Shown: positions 19,859 to 29,651, counted from the first letter of the stretch. The stretch is DNA of 64,000 bases from Planctomycetota bacterium (GCA_022711755.1 JAKLEA010000004.1:1-64000), one strand, 5' to 3'. Translations and numbers: made by a program. Notes: generated by a model from the sequence alone, not told the origin.

Positions 19859-21897
19859 AGAAAGCAGTCGAACAATACCGCGAAGCGAATTCAAGAACCG
19901 CGATCAGCAGGCGCGGTTTCGTGAAGACCGGCGTCGCCGCCATCGCGGGGGGATTCTTATCGCAATCGTCCGCCTTCGCCGCGGGGCCGGCAATAATCAG
20001 CGCGCGGAAAAAGCGGCGTGTCTTCGTGCTAGGGTTGGACGGAATGTCGCCCTACATGGTTGCGCGCCTTTTCGAGAGCGGCGGACTTCCGAACCTGAAA
20101 CGCCTGTCCGAGATCGGCTCGTACTCCAAACTTGCGACCAGCGATCCGCCGCAAAGTCCGGTTGCATGGTCGTGCTTCATAACCGGTATGAACCCGGGGG
20201 GGCACGGCATATTCGACTTCGTCCACCGCGATCCTGAGACGATCAAGCCTTACCTATCTACGTCCAGGCTTGTGCAGCCGTCGCGGACACTCGGCGCGGG
20301 GAAATGGAGCCTGCCGATTTCGGGAGGGGGGATTGTCCAGCAGCGGAAGGGCAGACCGTTCTGGGAATACATGGAGGATGAAGGCGTCTCCGCTTCGCTG
20401 TTCCGCATCCCGGCGACATTCCCGCCGAAGGAAACATCCACACGGCTGCTCTCAGGACTGGGCGTGCCGGACATGCGCGGGTCATATGGCGTATTCACGC
20501 TCTTCACCGATGATCCGAAACGCGAGCCGGGGCATGTTCCGGGGGGGGATATCCGCCGCGTTCAGTTCGCCGACGACTATGTCGCGACCGACATCGCCGG
20601 ACCGGATAACAATCTCCTCAAGGTTCCCGAGCCTGTCCGAATCCCACTAGTCGTCCGCCGCGACCGCCTCTACGACGTAGCCAGGATAAGCATTCAGGGG
20701 ACTGAGTTCATTCTGAACAAGGGGGAGTGGAGCGGATGGGTTCGCGTGAAGTTCGCAATGATGCCCGCCGGGTTTGCGGGCGTCTCCGGCATCTGCAGGT
20801 TCTACCTGAAGCAGGTTCACCCCGTCTTCGAGCTTTACGTTTCGCCGATAAACATTGACCCCGCCGATCCGGCGATTCCGATCTCTTCCCCGGCGTCCTA
20901 CTCGCGCGAATTGTGCGAACGCTTCGGGCCTTTTTACACGCAGGGCATCGCGGAAGACAATCAGGCGCTCAGCAACGGCGTCCTGGACCATGAGGAATAT
21001 CTCGCGCAGGCGTGGAGCGTCCTCCGCGAGCGGGAACGAATCTTCGATTACGAGCTTGGACGATTCCGCGAGGGTTTCTTCTTCCATTACGTCTCATGCC
21101 TTGACGTGAACCAGCACATGCTCTGGTGGACGATTGATCCGCAGCACCCGATGCATCGCCCCGATCTGGCAAAGAAGCGCGCTGGAGCGCTGGATGAATT
21201 TCACGCGGCGGCGGACGCCATGGTCGGGCGCGTCCTGAAGGCCGCCGGCCCGGAAGACCTTGTCATCGTCATGTCCGACCACGGCTTTGCGTCATTCCGC
21301 CGGTGTTTCGGACTGAACGACTGGCTTCTCAAAAACGGGTATCTTAAGCTGAAACCCGGCGCGGGTCCGCGCGAAGCGGACGGGCTGCGGGGCGTTGACT
21401 GGTCGGAAACACAGGCATACGGCCTCGGAATAAACAGCCTCTATGTGAACCTTCATGGGCGCGAGGCCGGCGGCGTGGTTCCGCCCGGGGACCCCGCCCG
21501 CGCGCTGGTCGCCGAAATCGTCGGGCGGCTTGAGAAAGAGACCGATCCCGCAACGGGGGAGAACCCCGTGTCCCGCGTCCTTCCCGCATCGGCGGCTTAT
21601 TCTGGAGGCTGCATCGGAAGCGCCCCCGACGCGGTCGTCTGCTACAACCGGAATTATCGCTCGTCCTGGGAAAGCGTCCTGGGCGGCTTCACCGGACAGG
21701 TCTGCTCCGACAACATGAACGAGTGGACCGGCGATCACTGCATGGATTCCCGGTTGCTGGCAGGCGTCCTTTTTGCCAACCGGAAGCTGACCGCGGAGGC
21801 GCCGTCACTGGTTGATTTGCCGGTGACGATTCTGGCGGAGTTCGGAATCCCGAAACCGGAACAGATGGAAGGGCGCGACGTTCTGACGAAATCCTGA
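19855..21897 (+). CDS. Tat-exported AlkP-superfamily phosphohydrolase (COG3379-type), paralogue of the preceding gene
   Basis: A 680-residue paralogue of the 17816 gene with the same block order: VFVLGLDGMSPY, SPVAWSCFITGMNPGGHGIFDF, MSDHGFASFRR and GDHCMDSR. Instead of membrane segments it has a twin-arginine signal (SRRGFVK, residues 18-24, then a hydrophobic stretch to AFAAG), so it is probably exported folded and with metals bound. It starts with GTG overlapping the previous stop codon. Having one anchored and one exported copy suggests related steps on a cell-envelope phosphoester. The metal ligands look intact. Confidence 0.85.
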   Translation: MKKAVEQYREANSRTAISRRGFVKTGVAAIAGGFLSQSSAFAAGPAIISARKKRRVFVLGLDGMSPYMVARLFESGGLPNLKRLSEIGSYSKLATSDPPQSPVAWSCFITGMNPGGHGIFDFVHRDPETIKPYLSTSRLVQPSRTLGAGKWSLPISGGGIVQQRKGRPFWEYMEDEGVSASLFRIPATFPPKETSTRLLSGLGVPDMRGSYGVFTLFTDDPKREPGHVPGGDIRRVQFADDYVATDIAGPDNNLLKVPEPVRIPLVVRRDRLYDVARISIQGTEFILNKGEWSGWVRVKFAMMPAGFAGVSGICRFYLKQVHPVFELYVSPINIDPADPAIPISSPASYSRELCERFGPFYTQGIAEDNQALSNGVLDHEEYLAQAWSVLRERERIFDYELGRFREGFFFHYVSCLDVNQHMLWWTIDPQHPMHRPDLAKKRAGALDEFHAAADAMVGRVLKAAGPEDLVIVMSDHGFASFRRCFGLNDWLLKNGYLKLKPGAGPREADGLRGVDWSETQAYGLGINSLYVNLHGREAGGVVPPGDPARALVAEIVGRLEKETDPATGENPVSRVLPASAAYSGGCIGSAPDAVVCYNRNYRSSWESVLGGFTGQVCSDNMNEWTGDHCMDSRLLAGVLFANRKLTAEAPSLVDLPVTILAEFGIPKPEQMEGRDVLTKS

Positions 21898-21927
21898 CGC
21901 ATACACGGACTGGAGGAATCGCCGATA

Positions 21928-22116
21928 ATGAGCGGCAAGATCAAATTTGAAAACGAACTTTACGACAGGATGAAGAAATGCGCCGAAGCGGCCGGTTACT
22001 CCTCGGTTGACGAGTTCGCCCGCCACGTCCTGGAGCGGGAGGTCGCAAAGCTCCTCCAGGAGAAGGCGGACGAAGAGACGGCGAAGCGATTGAAGGGCCT
22101 GGGATATCTTTCGTAA
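21928..22116 (+). CDS. Small ribbon-helix-helix-like protein
   Basis: A 62-residue protein. The segment IKFENELYDRMKKCAEAAG, then SVDEFARHVLEREV, has the strand-helix-helix pattern of CopG/Arc-type ribbon-helix-helix proteins, which bind DNA as dimers. It ends with KRLKGLGYLS. It lies 30 bases after the second phosphohydrolase and 17 before the membrane-protein gene. It may be the local regulator or a small partner protein. The upstream site GGAGG is about 11 bases from the ATG. Confidence 0.7.
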   Translation: MSGKIKFENELYDRMKKCAEAAGYSSVDEFARHVLEREVAKLLQEKADEETAKRLKGLGYLS

Positions 22117-22133
22117 AGGCGGCTTTTGAACGG

Positions 22134-22970
22134 ATGAACGCTCTGAACTGGGCGATGACGAAGCTCTTCGCGGCAATCATGCTGCCGCTGGGGCTGTTGC
22201 CGCCGCTGCCGGCGCTGATAGCGCTGTCGGCTCTGATCGGCGCGGCCTTTCTCTGGGCATTCGGAAAGCTCTCCGACCGGCGGAAGATGCGCGCGGCCAA
22301 GGACCGCGTGAAGGCCGGCCTGCTTGAAATCCGACTTTTCCGCCACGACCTCGGGGCGATGACGCGCGCTCAGTTCCGCACAATGTCCGCCAACCTCTCT
22401 TATATGGCGGCCATGCTGAAGCCCATGGCGATCATGCTTCTGCCGCTGGCCCTCCTGGCGGCGCAGATCGAACAGCGCTTCGGGCGGTTGCCTCTGGAAA
22501 TCGGCGAGACTGCGATCATCTCTTTCAACTTATCCGGCGCTTTGCCCGAAGACCGTTCTGAAATCATCGCCCAAACTTCCGACGGGTTGAAGGTTGACTC
22601 GCTGCTGCTTTTCATCCCGTCGTCCCGGACGGTTGAGTTCCGCGTAAAGGCAACTGGCACAGGCTTACAGAGGGTGATGCTTTACGTGCGCGGCAAGCCA
22701 TATGAGAAATCGGTCGTCGTGAAAGGCGGGGGGGACGGATCAATCGTTGTGGCGCAGGCCCGGCGAGTATCGGGCGGCATATTGACAGCAATCGCGCATC
22801 CATGCGAACCGACTTTCGCCGGCGGGGGGGACGTGGCGTCTGCCTCGGTAGGTTACAAGACGGCCAGTTATCGCATCCTAGGATTGAATATGGGCTGGGT
22901 CTGGATTTTCCTGGCGGCGTCAATCCTTTCGGCTCTGGCGTTCCGGAGAACGCTTGGAGTGGAAATATGA
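22134..22970 (+). CDS. Membrane protein resembling the Oxa1/EMC3/TMCO1 (DUF106) superfamily
   Basis: A 278-residue protein with hydrophobic segments near residues 8-43 and 85-105 and at the C-terminus (VWIFLAASILSALAF). Between the first two is a charged helical region (DRRKMRAAKDRVKAG). The pattern of a membrane helix, a charged coil and then MLKPMAIMLLPLALL recalls DUF106/EMC3 insertases, though the roughly 130-residue polar domain before the last helix is unusual. The homology is an inference from topology and the KPM-P motif. It is the last gene of the phosphohydrolase operon and may help place an operon product in the membrane. Confidence 0.5.
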   Translation: MNALNWAMTKLFAAIMLPLGLLPPLPALIALSALIGAAFLWAFGKLSDRRKMRAAKDRVKAGLLEIRLFRHDLGAMTRAQFRTMSANLSYMAAMLKPMAIMLLPLALLAAQIEQRFGRLPLEIGETAIISFNLSGALPEDRSEIIAQTSDGLKVDSLLLFIPSSRTVEFRVKATGTGLQRVMLYVRGKPYEKSVVVKGGGDGSIVVAQARRVSGGILTAIAHPCEPTFAGGGDVASASVGYKTASYRILGLNMGWVWIFLAASILSALAFRRTLGVEI

Positions 22971-23138
22971 ATATGCCGGCAGGCTGCAAAGCGCCGCCGG
23001 CTTTCCATTTTATGTTGACTGAATACGTAGGGGAGAATTAGACTCAGCGCTGTCGGGCGTCGTCCATTCGCGGGGATTTCTGCGTCCCCGCGCGGATTGG
23101 GCGGAAAATTCTGTCAAACGAAGCGGGGAGAAGCGGCG

Positions 23139-26100
23139 TTGCCTACCGAAGGCGACATAGAACTGGCGCGAATGCTGGTTGCCAACGGCCTGATCTCACA
23201 GATGCAGGCCGAGGAGGCGATCAACTTCATGGCCAAGCTTGAGGCGGCGGGGGTGAAACCTTCGTTGAAGGACGTCCTTGTCCGCAAGGGGGTGCTGTCC
23301 CCCACCCTCGACCTCGAAATGCTTCTCGGCCCCATGCCCAAGAGTGATCCGGCATCGGGCGTATCGGCGGAGGAACTCAAGTCCGGCATAGAAGACGAAA
23401 CCCCCTCCAACCTGAAGCCCGTCTCCGCGTCTAAGCCCGCCCCAAAGAAGCAGGACGAAGAGGAAGTCGTCGAGCTTGACTCGGAAGACCTGATCGTCAT
23501 GGAAGACGAGACCTCCGGCGTACACGAAATCGGGGAAGAGGACTACGACACATGGGAGTCAGGCGCGAGGGCTCCCGGGGAATATCCTGCCGTGCGCCCC
23601 GCCGCCGCGCCTGAACTGGACGAGGAGCCTCCGGAAGCGCCTCCGAAAGCCGCGCATCCGCCGAAGGCCGCCAAACCGCCTGCAAAGCGTTTCGCCCCGC
23701 CCGACGCGCTGCCCGGGCAGGCTCCCCCGCCACCCCAACAGCCCCCGGCAGCGCAGAAAAAAACCGCTCCCGGAAAACAGTGGGGAGGCGGAGACGAGGA
23801 CGTCTTGGACCTCAGCGCCCTATCCGAGTTGAACGACCGTCTCGCGCGGGGGGACAGGATGGAGGCCGGCTCCTCGCTTGGCGAGATCACCCAGACCGTC
23901 AGAATGCCCGCCCCGGACCATGATGAAAACGAGGATTCGACGCTGGGGACAGATCCGGTTAAGGCATTCGAGGAGGAGATAAGCCGCAGCGGGTTGAATC
24001 TTGCCGTTGACCTGGGCGACGCGGAAACCGAAGAAGAACCCCCGAAACCGTCGCTCTCAGGCCCGGCAAGAGACCTGGGCAGATATAAAATCGGACGCGT
24101 ATTGCGCAAGGGGGTCTTCGGCTCAATCCACGAGGGACTCGACACTCAGAGCAATCAGCCGGTCAACATCGAGATTTTCAAGATCGCGGACATAAGCTGG
24201 ACCGCCATCGTTCTTGAAACGCTTTTCGCCGAGGCCCTCAGCGCAACCGCTACGGGGCACAGGAGCGTCCTGAAGGTTCTCGACACCAACGCCAAGGGCG
24301 AGGAGGGCTTCATCGTCACTGAAGCCTTCGAGGGCAAACCTCTGGACGAATGGGTCGAGATCAACGGCGCGATATCGCCGGAAAACATGGTCGGATTTCT
24401 TTACAAGACCCTCAGCGCGCTGGCGGCCGCCGAGCGGAAGAATGTAATTCATTACGACCTGCAGCCCAGGCACATCCTGATCGCGCCGGACTACAGCGTC
24501 AAGGTGGCCAATCTCGGCCTTGTACAGCCGCGCCGGCTGGACGGGCCGATCCTTGAATCGGGCATGACGCCCCTTATCCGGGCCATGTTCACCGCCCCGG
24601 AGGTCTGCGAAGGCGGGCCGATGAACGGTTGCAGTTCGGTCTACGCGCTGGGGGTGACGAGTTACTTCGCCGCGACGGGACGGTATCCCATCGCCAGCGA
24701 ATCCCCCCTTTCCACCGCATTGAGGCAGACGACGGCCCAGATAGTTCCGCCAGAGGAACGGTCAAAGAAAATCCCGGAAGCGCTAAGCCACATAATCCTG
24801 AAAATGCTGCGGCGCGATCCGGAGCGCCGCTACAAGAGTTTCCGCCAGGTCATTGACGACGTTGAGCTTTTGCAGGCAAAACGCAACCTTGCCCACGCGC
24901 GCCGGAGCGAATTCAGGCCATCCGAATTAGGAGCCGACGAGCTTCAGCCCGTCTTCTGCATAATCAAGGGGCGCAACAGGGGCGTCGCCTTCACCATTGC
25001 GCGGGGCGACGACATGACCATCGGGCGGGACAGCAACCGCAGCAAACTGCCCATTCTGGACGGCATGGTCAGCCGCGCCCACAGCCAGATCCGCAACGAG
25101 AACGGCAAGTTCACCGTCATGGACATGGGCAGCAGCAACGGGACATATCTGAACGGCCAGCAGATCACAATGGCCCGCACGTTCCACCCGGGCGACCGCG
25201 TCCGGCTGGGGTCAACGGAGGTTTTCTTCGGCTACGCTCCGACATCGCCCGACCCGTACCACATGGCCACGCTGGCCACTCGCAAGGGAGTCGTCACGAC
25301 ATCCCAGGCCGAGGAGGCGATACTGCACTGCGGAAACTCCATGGCCAGGGGGGAGCCGGCATCGGTCAGCAAACTGCTCAACATTGCCGGACGCGCGGAT
25401 GACGAAAAGCTGACGGAGCTTTTTTCCGCCATGGACGAGCAGATTCTGGTCCACGACATGATCGTCCGCGAAATGCGCGAGCAGCAGGCGTCCCTGCTCC
25501 AGGCGGAGGTCACGGAAACAGTCCTGCACGCCGACACGCGCATAATGCGCAGTCTGCTGGACGAGTTCCACTTCTGCGAGAGCTGCGGCTCGGTGATACT
25601 GGCTGAGCATCTGGAGATGGGCGTGGCTGAGCGCGTGAACAACCTGCCCTTCTGCCAGGCCTGCGCCATTGAAAGCACGTTCCTGGGCCAGAAGGTCGGC
25701 GACGTGACCTTCGTGCAGACCATCGGATCGGGGCGACTGGGGTTCGTCTACAAGGGGACCGGGGACGAAGCGCTGGGCCAGAGCGTTCTGGCCGCGAAAG
25801 TATTCCACCACAGACTGCTGGAGTCGGAGGAGTTCGTCGCCCGCCTCCGGGCAGCCTACGACGCCGCCATACAGCTCAACCATCCGGGCATCATCAGGAT
25901 TTACGACCTCTGCGAGGTCGGAAACACGCTGGCCCTGACCATGGACTACGGGGACAGGTTCTCGCTCCAGGTAAGGCTTTACTCCGGTCTGGGCGAGGTC
26001 AAGCGCCAGTTGCAGCCGCTTGCCATCCAGGACTCGATGCACATCGCCCACGAGATCGCCAAGTCCCTGGATTACGCGCACAAGCAGGGAGTCGCGCACG

Positions 26101-26504
26101 GCGAACTGTGGCCCGGCAAGGTCTACGTCTCCCCGCGCGGAATCGTCAAGGTCGGCGGATTCGGCATGCGCGCGGACGACATCCTGGCGGGCATCGCCCA
26201 GCAGACCGACTCGCGCATGACGCCCTACCAGGCGCCGGAACGAAAGAAGGCCCACGCCCCGGACGAGAAGATGGACCAGTTCTCACTCGGCAGCATTCTT
26301 TACACCATGCTGCTGGGCAAGCTATGCAACCCACAGACTGCGGAGCGAGACGTCCTGAACGAGGGCGTGGTCCTGCCCAAACAGTTGACGACACTCCTGG
26401 CCGCGATGCTCGCGGCCGATCCCGCAAGCCGCCTGCCGGGCATACAGGATTGCATTGCCGAGATGGAAAGCCTGATACAGAAACAGGCCGGCGCCGCATC
26501 CTGA
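23139..26504 (+). CDS. Twin pseudokinase protein with central FHA domain and zinc ribbon
   Basis: About 1121 residues, starting at TTG with GGGGAG 8 bases upstream (an earlier TTG is at 23097). Order: helical module (5-62) like that of the 13885 kinase; acidic/proline-rich linker; kinase-like domain 1 (about 312-585) in which HRD-K-N reads HYDLQPRH, the VAIK lysine is absent and DFG reads NLG; FHA domain (about 604-702) with IGRDSNRSK and GSSNGTYLNG; a second helical module; zinc ribbon CESC/CQAC (about 812-841); kinase-like domain 2 (about 854-1107) with HGELWPGK for HRD and GGFG for DFG. Both kinase folds lack catalytic residues, so it is probably a scaffold that reads phosphothreonine. No membrane segment. 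nadC starts 15 bases downstream. Confidence 0.85.
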   Translation: MPTEGDIELARMLVANGLISQMQAEEAINFMAKLEAAGVKPSLKDVLVRKGVLSPTLDLEMLLGPMPKSDPASGVSAEELKSGIEDETPSNLKPVSASKPAPKKQDEEEVVELDSEDLIVMEDETSGVHEIGEEDYDTWESGARAPGEYPAVRPAAAPELDEEPPEAPPKAAHPPKAAKPPAKRFAPPDALPGQAPPPPQQPPAAQKKTAPGKQWGGGDEDVLDLSALSELNDRLARGDRMEAGSSLGEITQTVRMPAPDHDENEDSTLGTDPVKAFEEEISRSGLNLAVDLGDAETEEEPPKPSLSGPARDLGRYKIGRVLRKGVFGSIHEGLDTQSNQPVNIEIFKIADISWTAIVLETLFAEALSATATGHRSVLKVLDTNAKGEEGFIVTEAFEGKPLDEWVEINGAISPENMVGFLYKTLSALAAAERKNVIHYDLQPRHILIAPDYSVKVANLGLVQPRRLDGPILESGMTPLIRAMFTAPEVCEGGPMNGCSSVYALGVTSYFAATGRYPIASESPLSTALRQTTAQIVPPEERSKKIPEALSHIILKMLRRDPERRYKSFRQVIDDVELLQAKRNLAHARRSEFRPSELGADELQPVFCIIKGRNRGVAFTIARGDDMTIGRDSNRSKLPILDGMVSRAHSQIRNENGKFTVMDMGSSNGTYLNGQQITMARTFHPGDRVRLGSTEVFFGYAPTSPDPYHMATLATRKGVVTTSQAEEAILHCGNSMARGEPASVSKLLNIAGRADDEKLTELFSAMDEQILVHDMIVREMREQQASLLQAEVTETVLHADTRIMRSLLDEFHFCESCGSVILAEHLEMGVAERVNNLPFCQACAIESTFLGQKVGDVTFVQTIGSGRLGFVYKGTGDEALGQSVLAAKVFHHRLLESEEFVARLRAAYDAAIQLNHPGIIRIYDLCEVGNTLALTMDYGDRFSLQVRLYSGLGEVKRQLQPLAIQDSMHIAHEIAKSLDYAHKQGVAHGELWPGKVYVSPRGIVKVGGFGMRADDILAGIAQQTDSRMTPYQAPERKKAHAPDEKMDQFSLGSILYTMLLGKLCNPQTAERDVLNEGVVLPKQLTTLLAAMLAADPASRLPGIQDCIAEMESLIQKQAGAAS

Positions 26505-26518
26505 CGGAATTCCAGCCC

Positions 26519-27436
26519 ATGACTATCCCCCCCCCCGACTTCGCCGCCGTCGCGGATCTGCTCGATCTTTCGTTGAAGGAGGACCTCGGCTCCGGCGACG
26601 TCACAACGGACTCCGTCGTCCGCATAGAAGCCGCCGCGCGGGGCAGGTTCAAGGCAAAGGCGGAAGGGGTCGTATGCGGCCTGCCGCTCCTTGAGTTCAT
26701 CTTCTCGCGGCACTGCCCGGAAGGCTCATTTGTCTCAATTGCGCGCGACGGGCAGCGCGTCAGAGCCGGGGAGCTTATTGCGACCCTTGAAGCCCCGGCG
26801 CGTTCCGCGCTGAAGCTTGAGCGCCTGATGCTGAACTTTCTGCAGCGGCTTTCCGGCGTTGCCACGTTGACAGCCCGTTTCGTGGAGGCCGTCGGGCCGG
26901 ACGGGGCGGCAATACTTGACACGCGCAAGACCACACCCCTTTGGCGAATTCTGGAAAAGTACGCGGTCAGATGCGGCGGCGGGCAGAATCACAGGATGGG
27001 CCTCTACGACCAGGTTCTCATCAAGGACAACCATCTGGCGCTGCTTGCGGCGGAACTGGGCAACGCCGGGGCGGGCGGCTGCATCGGAACGGGAACGATA
27101 ATCGAGGCCGTCCGCCGAAGCCGGGAAAAGGCGCCCGGCCTGATCGTTCAGGTGGAAGTCCGCGACATCCGGGAAACGCGGGAGGCATGCGGCGCGGGGG
27201 CTGACCTGATCCTGCTGGACAACATGAGCCTGAAAGCGCTGGCGGAGTCGGCGGGTTTTATCAGGCAGTGGCGCGAGGCCGGCGGCGCGGCGGCTCCGTT
27301 GAGCGAGGCGTCCGGGGGAGTTTCACTGGAGAACGCGCGCTCCGTCGCGCAAACCGGCGTGGACAGGATATCCATCGGCGCACTCACCCACTCCGCCCCC
27401 GCGCTGGACATATCGCTGAAGCTAGCCTCGCTGTAG
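26519..27436 (+). CDS. nadC: Nicotinate-nucleotide pyrophosphorylase (carboxylating)
   Basis: A 305-residue quinolinate phosphoribosyltransferase, which makes nicotinate mononucleotide from quinolinate and PRPP in de novo NAD synthesis. Family motifs are present: LDTRKTTPLWR, CGGGQNHRMGL, LIKDNHL and LLDNMS. Length is normal for the family. The start at 26519 gives MTIPPPDF; the reading frame stays open further upstream but only over the previous gene. A run of ten C begins at 26527, directly after the start codon. The gene follows the pseudokinase gene by 15 bases and ends 4 bases before the convergent toroid gene. Confidence 0.95.
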   Translation: MTIPPPDFAAVADLLDLSLKEDLGSGDVTTDSVVRIEAAARGRFKAKAEGVVCGLPLLEFIFSRHCPEGSFVSIARDGQRVRAGELIATLEAPARSALKLERLMLNFLQRLSGVATLTARFVEAVGPDGAAILDTRKTTPLWRILEKYAVRCGGGQNHRMGLYDQVLIKDNHLALLAAELGNAGAGGCIGTGTIIEAVRRSREKAPGLIVQVEVRDIRETREACGAGADLILLDNMSLKALAESAGFIRQWREAGGAAAPLSEASGGVSLENARSVAQTGVDRISIGALTHSAPALDISLKLASL

Positions 27437-27440
27437 GACT

Positions 27441-29651
27441 TCAGTTCACCATCCCGTAAAGCACGATCTTTGTAAGCAGTTTCTCCGCGTCCTCCGGCTC
27501 CAGTCCCCGGCACGTCGGGCAGGGATGCCCCTCCACCCCGCAGCCTATAGCCCACGGCGAGTAGACGATGACCACCCGCCCATTATATACGACGTGTTCC
27601 AACTGCGGCGCCGCCAGGTCGGGATCGGTCTGCCTCACTGCGGGCCGGTAGGCGATCTTCTCAAGCCCAGGGCCGTAGCTGAATAATTCATGGTCCGGCG
27701 GTATTGGCGCAAGGCGCTGAGCGGGGAACAACTCTTCGCAGAAACTCCTGAACGCCGAGTCGAATTCTCTGCTGCCGCAACACGCTTCAGCGAGCAGGAA
27801 TCCCCCGTTCTCGAGGTATTCCCGGATGTTTGCAGCGCCCTCGGGGGAAATCGAGAACGGACGATGGCCGATCAGGTAGAGCATGGAGAAGCGGAACAGA
27901 TTCGGGTCCTCGGCCGGAGCGTTCTCCCTGTCTGTGACAACATCCACATCCGCGTCCTCCCTGAGCTTTTCCAGGAAGAGCGCCCACATCCGGGCGTGCG
28001 GGTTCCAATCCCCGTTGTGGATGATCTGCCCGACGCTGAAGGCGCCGCGGCGCACCGGCCAGTCCCCCTTTCCGGTCCGGCGGATTTTAACGGGGTCCAG
28101 CTTGTCGCGCAGGGGCTGCGCCCCCGTGACGTAAGCCGCGATATTGACGCCGAGGCGGAACTGCGCGCCGTCCGTGGAGCGGGTGTCCCATTCGCAGGAA
28201 AGCGGCCCGGGGCTGAAGATGACGGACAGGCGGCATCCGGAGTTCAACCCCAGCAACGGAAGCCGCTCCTCCTCCTTCAGGCGGTAATACGATGAATATA
28301 TCTCATGGTCCTTCGGCAGCGCCTCAAGCGCGTAACCCGGTAGAGCCGATTGCAGCGCGGCGCGGAAGGAGGAGGCGAACTTCTCGTCGCCGTGCAGGGC
28401 CTCCCCCAGGATGAAGCCTCCCTGCTCGACGAAATCCCTCAGCTTTGCCGCCTCGGCGCCCTGCGGGGCGAAGTCGCCGCGCCCGCTTATGAAGAGAATC
28501 GGCGCGGCCAGAAGGTCCTGAAGCGAATCCTCGAGCGTTGAGGTCTGCCAGGCGACCGGGATGCCAAGCTCCTGCCCGTAAATACGCGTCAGGTTGTAAA
28601 GGTCGAGCTGGTGATAATTCCAGTCCCCCCGCCACTTGAGCTTGGTCATCAGAGCCGGGGTTTTTCCCTTGGCCAGGAAGAGCAGCGCGAAGGCCGTGCT
28701 TATCTCCCTTCCGGTGTTGGAATCCTCCTTCCAGGAACCGTCCGCGCCCTGCCGGGCGATCAGTGCCGCGGCTCCTTCGGCGTACCAGTCGTGTTTGCCG
28801 ATGTTGCGCTGCGCCCCGATGACGCCCACCCGCTCAAGCGCGTACATGTAGTAGTAATACCATTCGCTCCTGCCGCCGGGGTTCTTCGTTACGTCGAAAT
28901 AGGCCGCAAGCCAGCGATAAGCCTTCGCAATGTTATCGTCCGCCTTGTATTTTCCGCACTGACCGGAGCTGGCCTGATATTCGGATCCGGCGGTGTAGAG
29001 GCTCGCGATGCCGGCGCACGTCATGCTCCCGTAGGACTTCTCCCAGCTCGCGCCGGCTGCCCGGGAACTCCGGTATCCCCAGCCGCCGTCCATGTTCTGA
29101 GACTGCCGGAAGTGCCGCGACACGTCGGACCATATGCGCTCCGGCACCTCGACGCCCGCCTGAGACGCGGCGCGAAGGCCCAAAACCGCGAACTGCGTGT
29201 TCGAGTTGTCCCACATTGACATGGCCGGGCTGTAGCTCCACCTGCCGTCGTTAGCCCCTTTTATAAGCTGCTCCGCCGCTTTGGCTATCTCAGGGCGGTA
29301 CTTCACCGGGTCGGCGGCGGCCAGCGCCATGGCCTTCAGCGAGATCACATACGTCTTATCGCTTTCGTCCCGCACCAGCAGCGGGATTGCCATGCGGAGC
29401 GCCGGATCGCTTTCTGGAACCCCGGCGGACAGCAAAGCCAGCGCGACCAGCGCGGTGGCTCCGACGCGGTAGTCCTGCCCCCCCCAGTTCGACGCGGACC
29501 AATACCCGTCCCCATTCTGCTGTCCCCTAAGAAAGGCCGCTCCCCTGTCAATAGCGCCGTTGACCTCATCCGCTGTCAGGGCAAGCGCTTCCGAGCGGCA
29601 GAGGAGCGCCGCCGCAACCAGAAACGCCGCGGCGATGCGAAAAGTCTTCAC
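27441..29651 (-). CDS. Exported alpha/alpha-toroid (prenyltransferase/squalene-cyclase-like) protein with two DUF4159-like domains
   Basis: A 736-residue protein with a signal peptide (MKTFRIAAAFLVAAALLCRSEALA). The first half has repeats of the terpenoid-cyclase/prenyltransferase toroid (AAFLRGQQNGDGYW, GGWGYR). No DxDD catalytic motif of squalene-hopene cyclases was seen, so this is probably not a cyclase. Two related domains follow: one with LRDFVEQGGFILGEALHG ... LPKDHEIYS, the second with REYLENGGFLLAEACCG ... PPDHELFS, both of DUF4159 type. Starts at GTG, overlapping the previous gene's stop (GTGA). Such proteins occur in Planctomycetota near membrane-complex genes; the function is unknown. 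Confidence 0.8.
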   Translation of the reverse strand: MKTFRIAAAFLVAAALLCRSEALALTADEVNGAIDRGAAFLRGQQNGDGYWSASNWGGQDYRVGATALVALALLSAGVPESDPALRMAIPLLVRDESDKTYVISLKAMALAAADPVKYRPEIAKAAEQLIKGANDGRWSYSPAMSMWDNSNTQFAVLGLRAASQAGVEVPERIWSDVSRHFRQSQNMDGGWGYRSSRAAGASWEKSYGSMTCAGIASLYTAGSEYQASSGQCGKYKADDNIAKAYRWLAAYFDVTKNPGGRSEWYYYYMYALERVGVIGAQRNIGKHDWYAEGAAALIARQGADGSWKEDSNTGREISTAFALLFLAKGKTPALMTKLKWRGDWNYHQLDLYNLTRIYGQELGIPVAWQTSTLEDSLQDLLAAPILFISGRGDFAPQGAEAAKLRDFVEQGGFILGEALHGDEKFASSFRAALQSALPGYALEALPKDHEIYSSYYRLKEEERLPLLGLNSGCRLSVIFSPGPLSCEWDTRSTDGAQFRLGVNIAAYVTGAQPLRDKLDPVKIRRTGKGDWPVRRGAFSVGQIIHNGDWNPHARMWALFLEKLREDADVDVVTDRENAPAEDPNLFRFSMLYLIGHRPFSISPEGAANIREYLENGGFLLAEACCGSREFDSAFRSFCEELFPAQRLAPIPPDHELFSYGPGLEKIAYRPAVRQTDPDLAAPQLEHVVYNGRVVIVYSPWAIGCGVEGHPCPTCRGLEPEDAEKLLTKIVLYGMVN

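Noticed and set aside
27441..29651. Squalene-hopene cyclase (hopanoid synthesis)
   Set aside because: No DxDD catalytic motif was seen, and the protein has a signal peptide and DUF4159-like domains.
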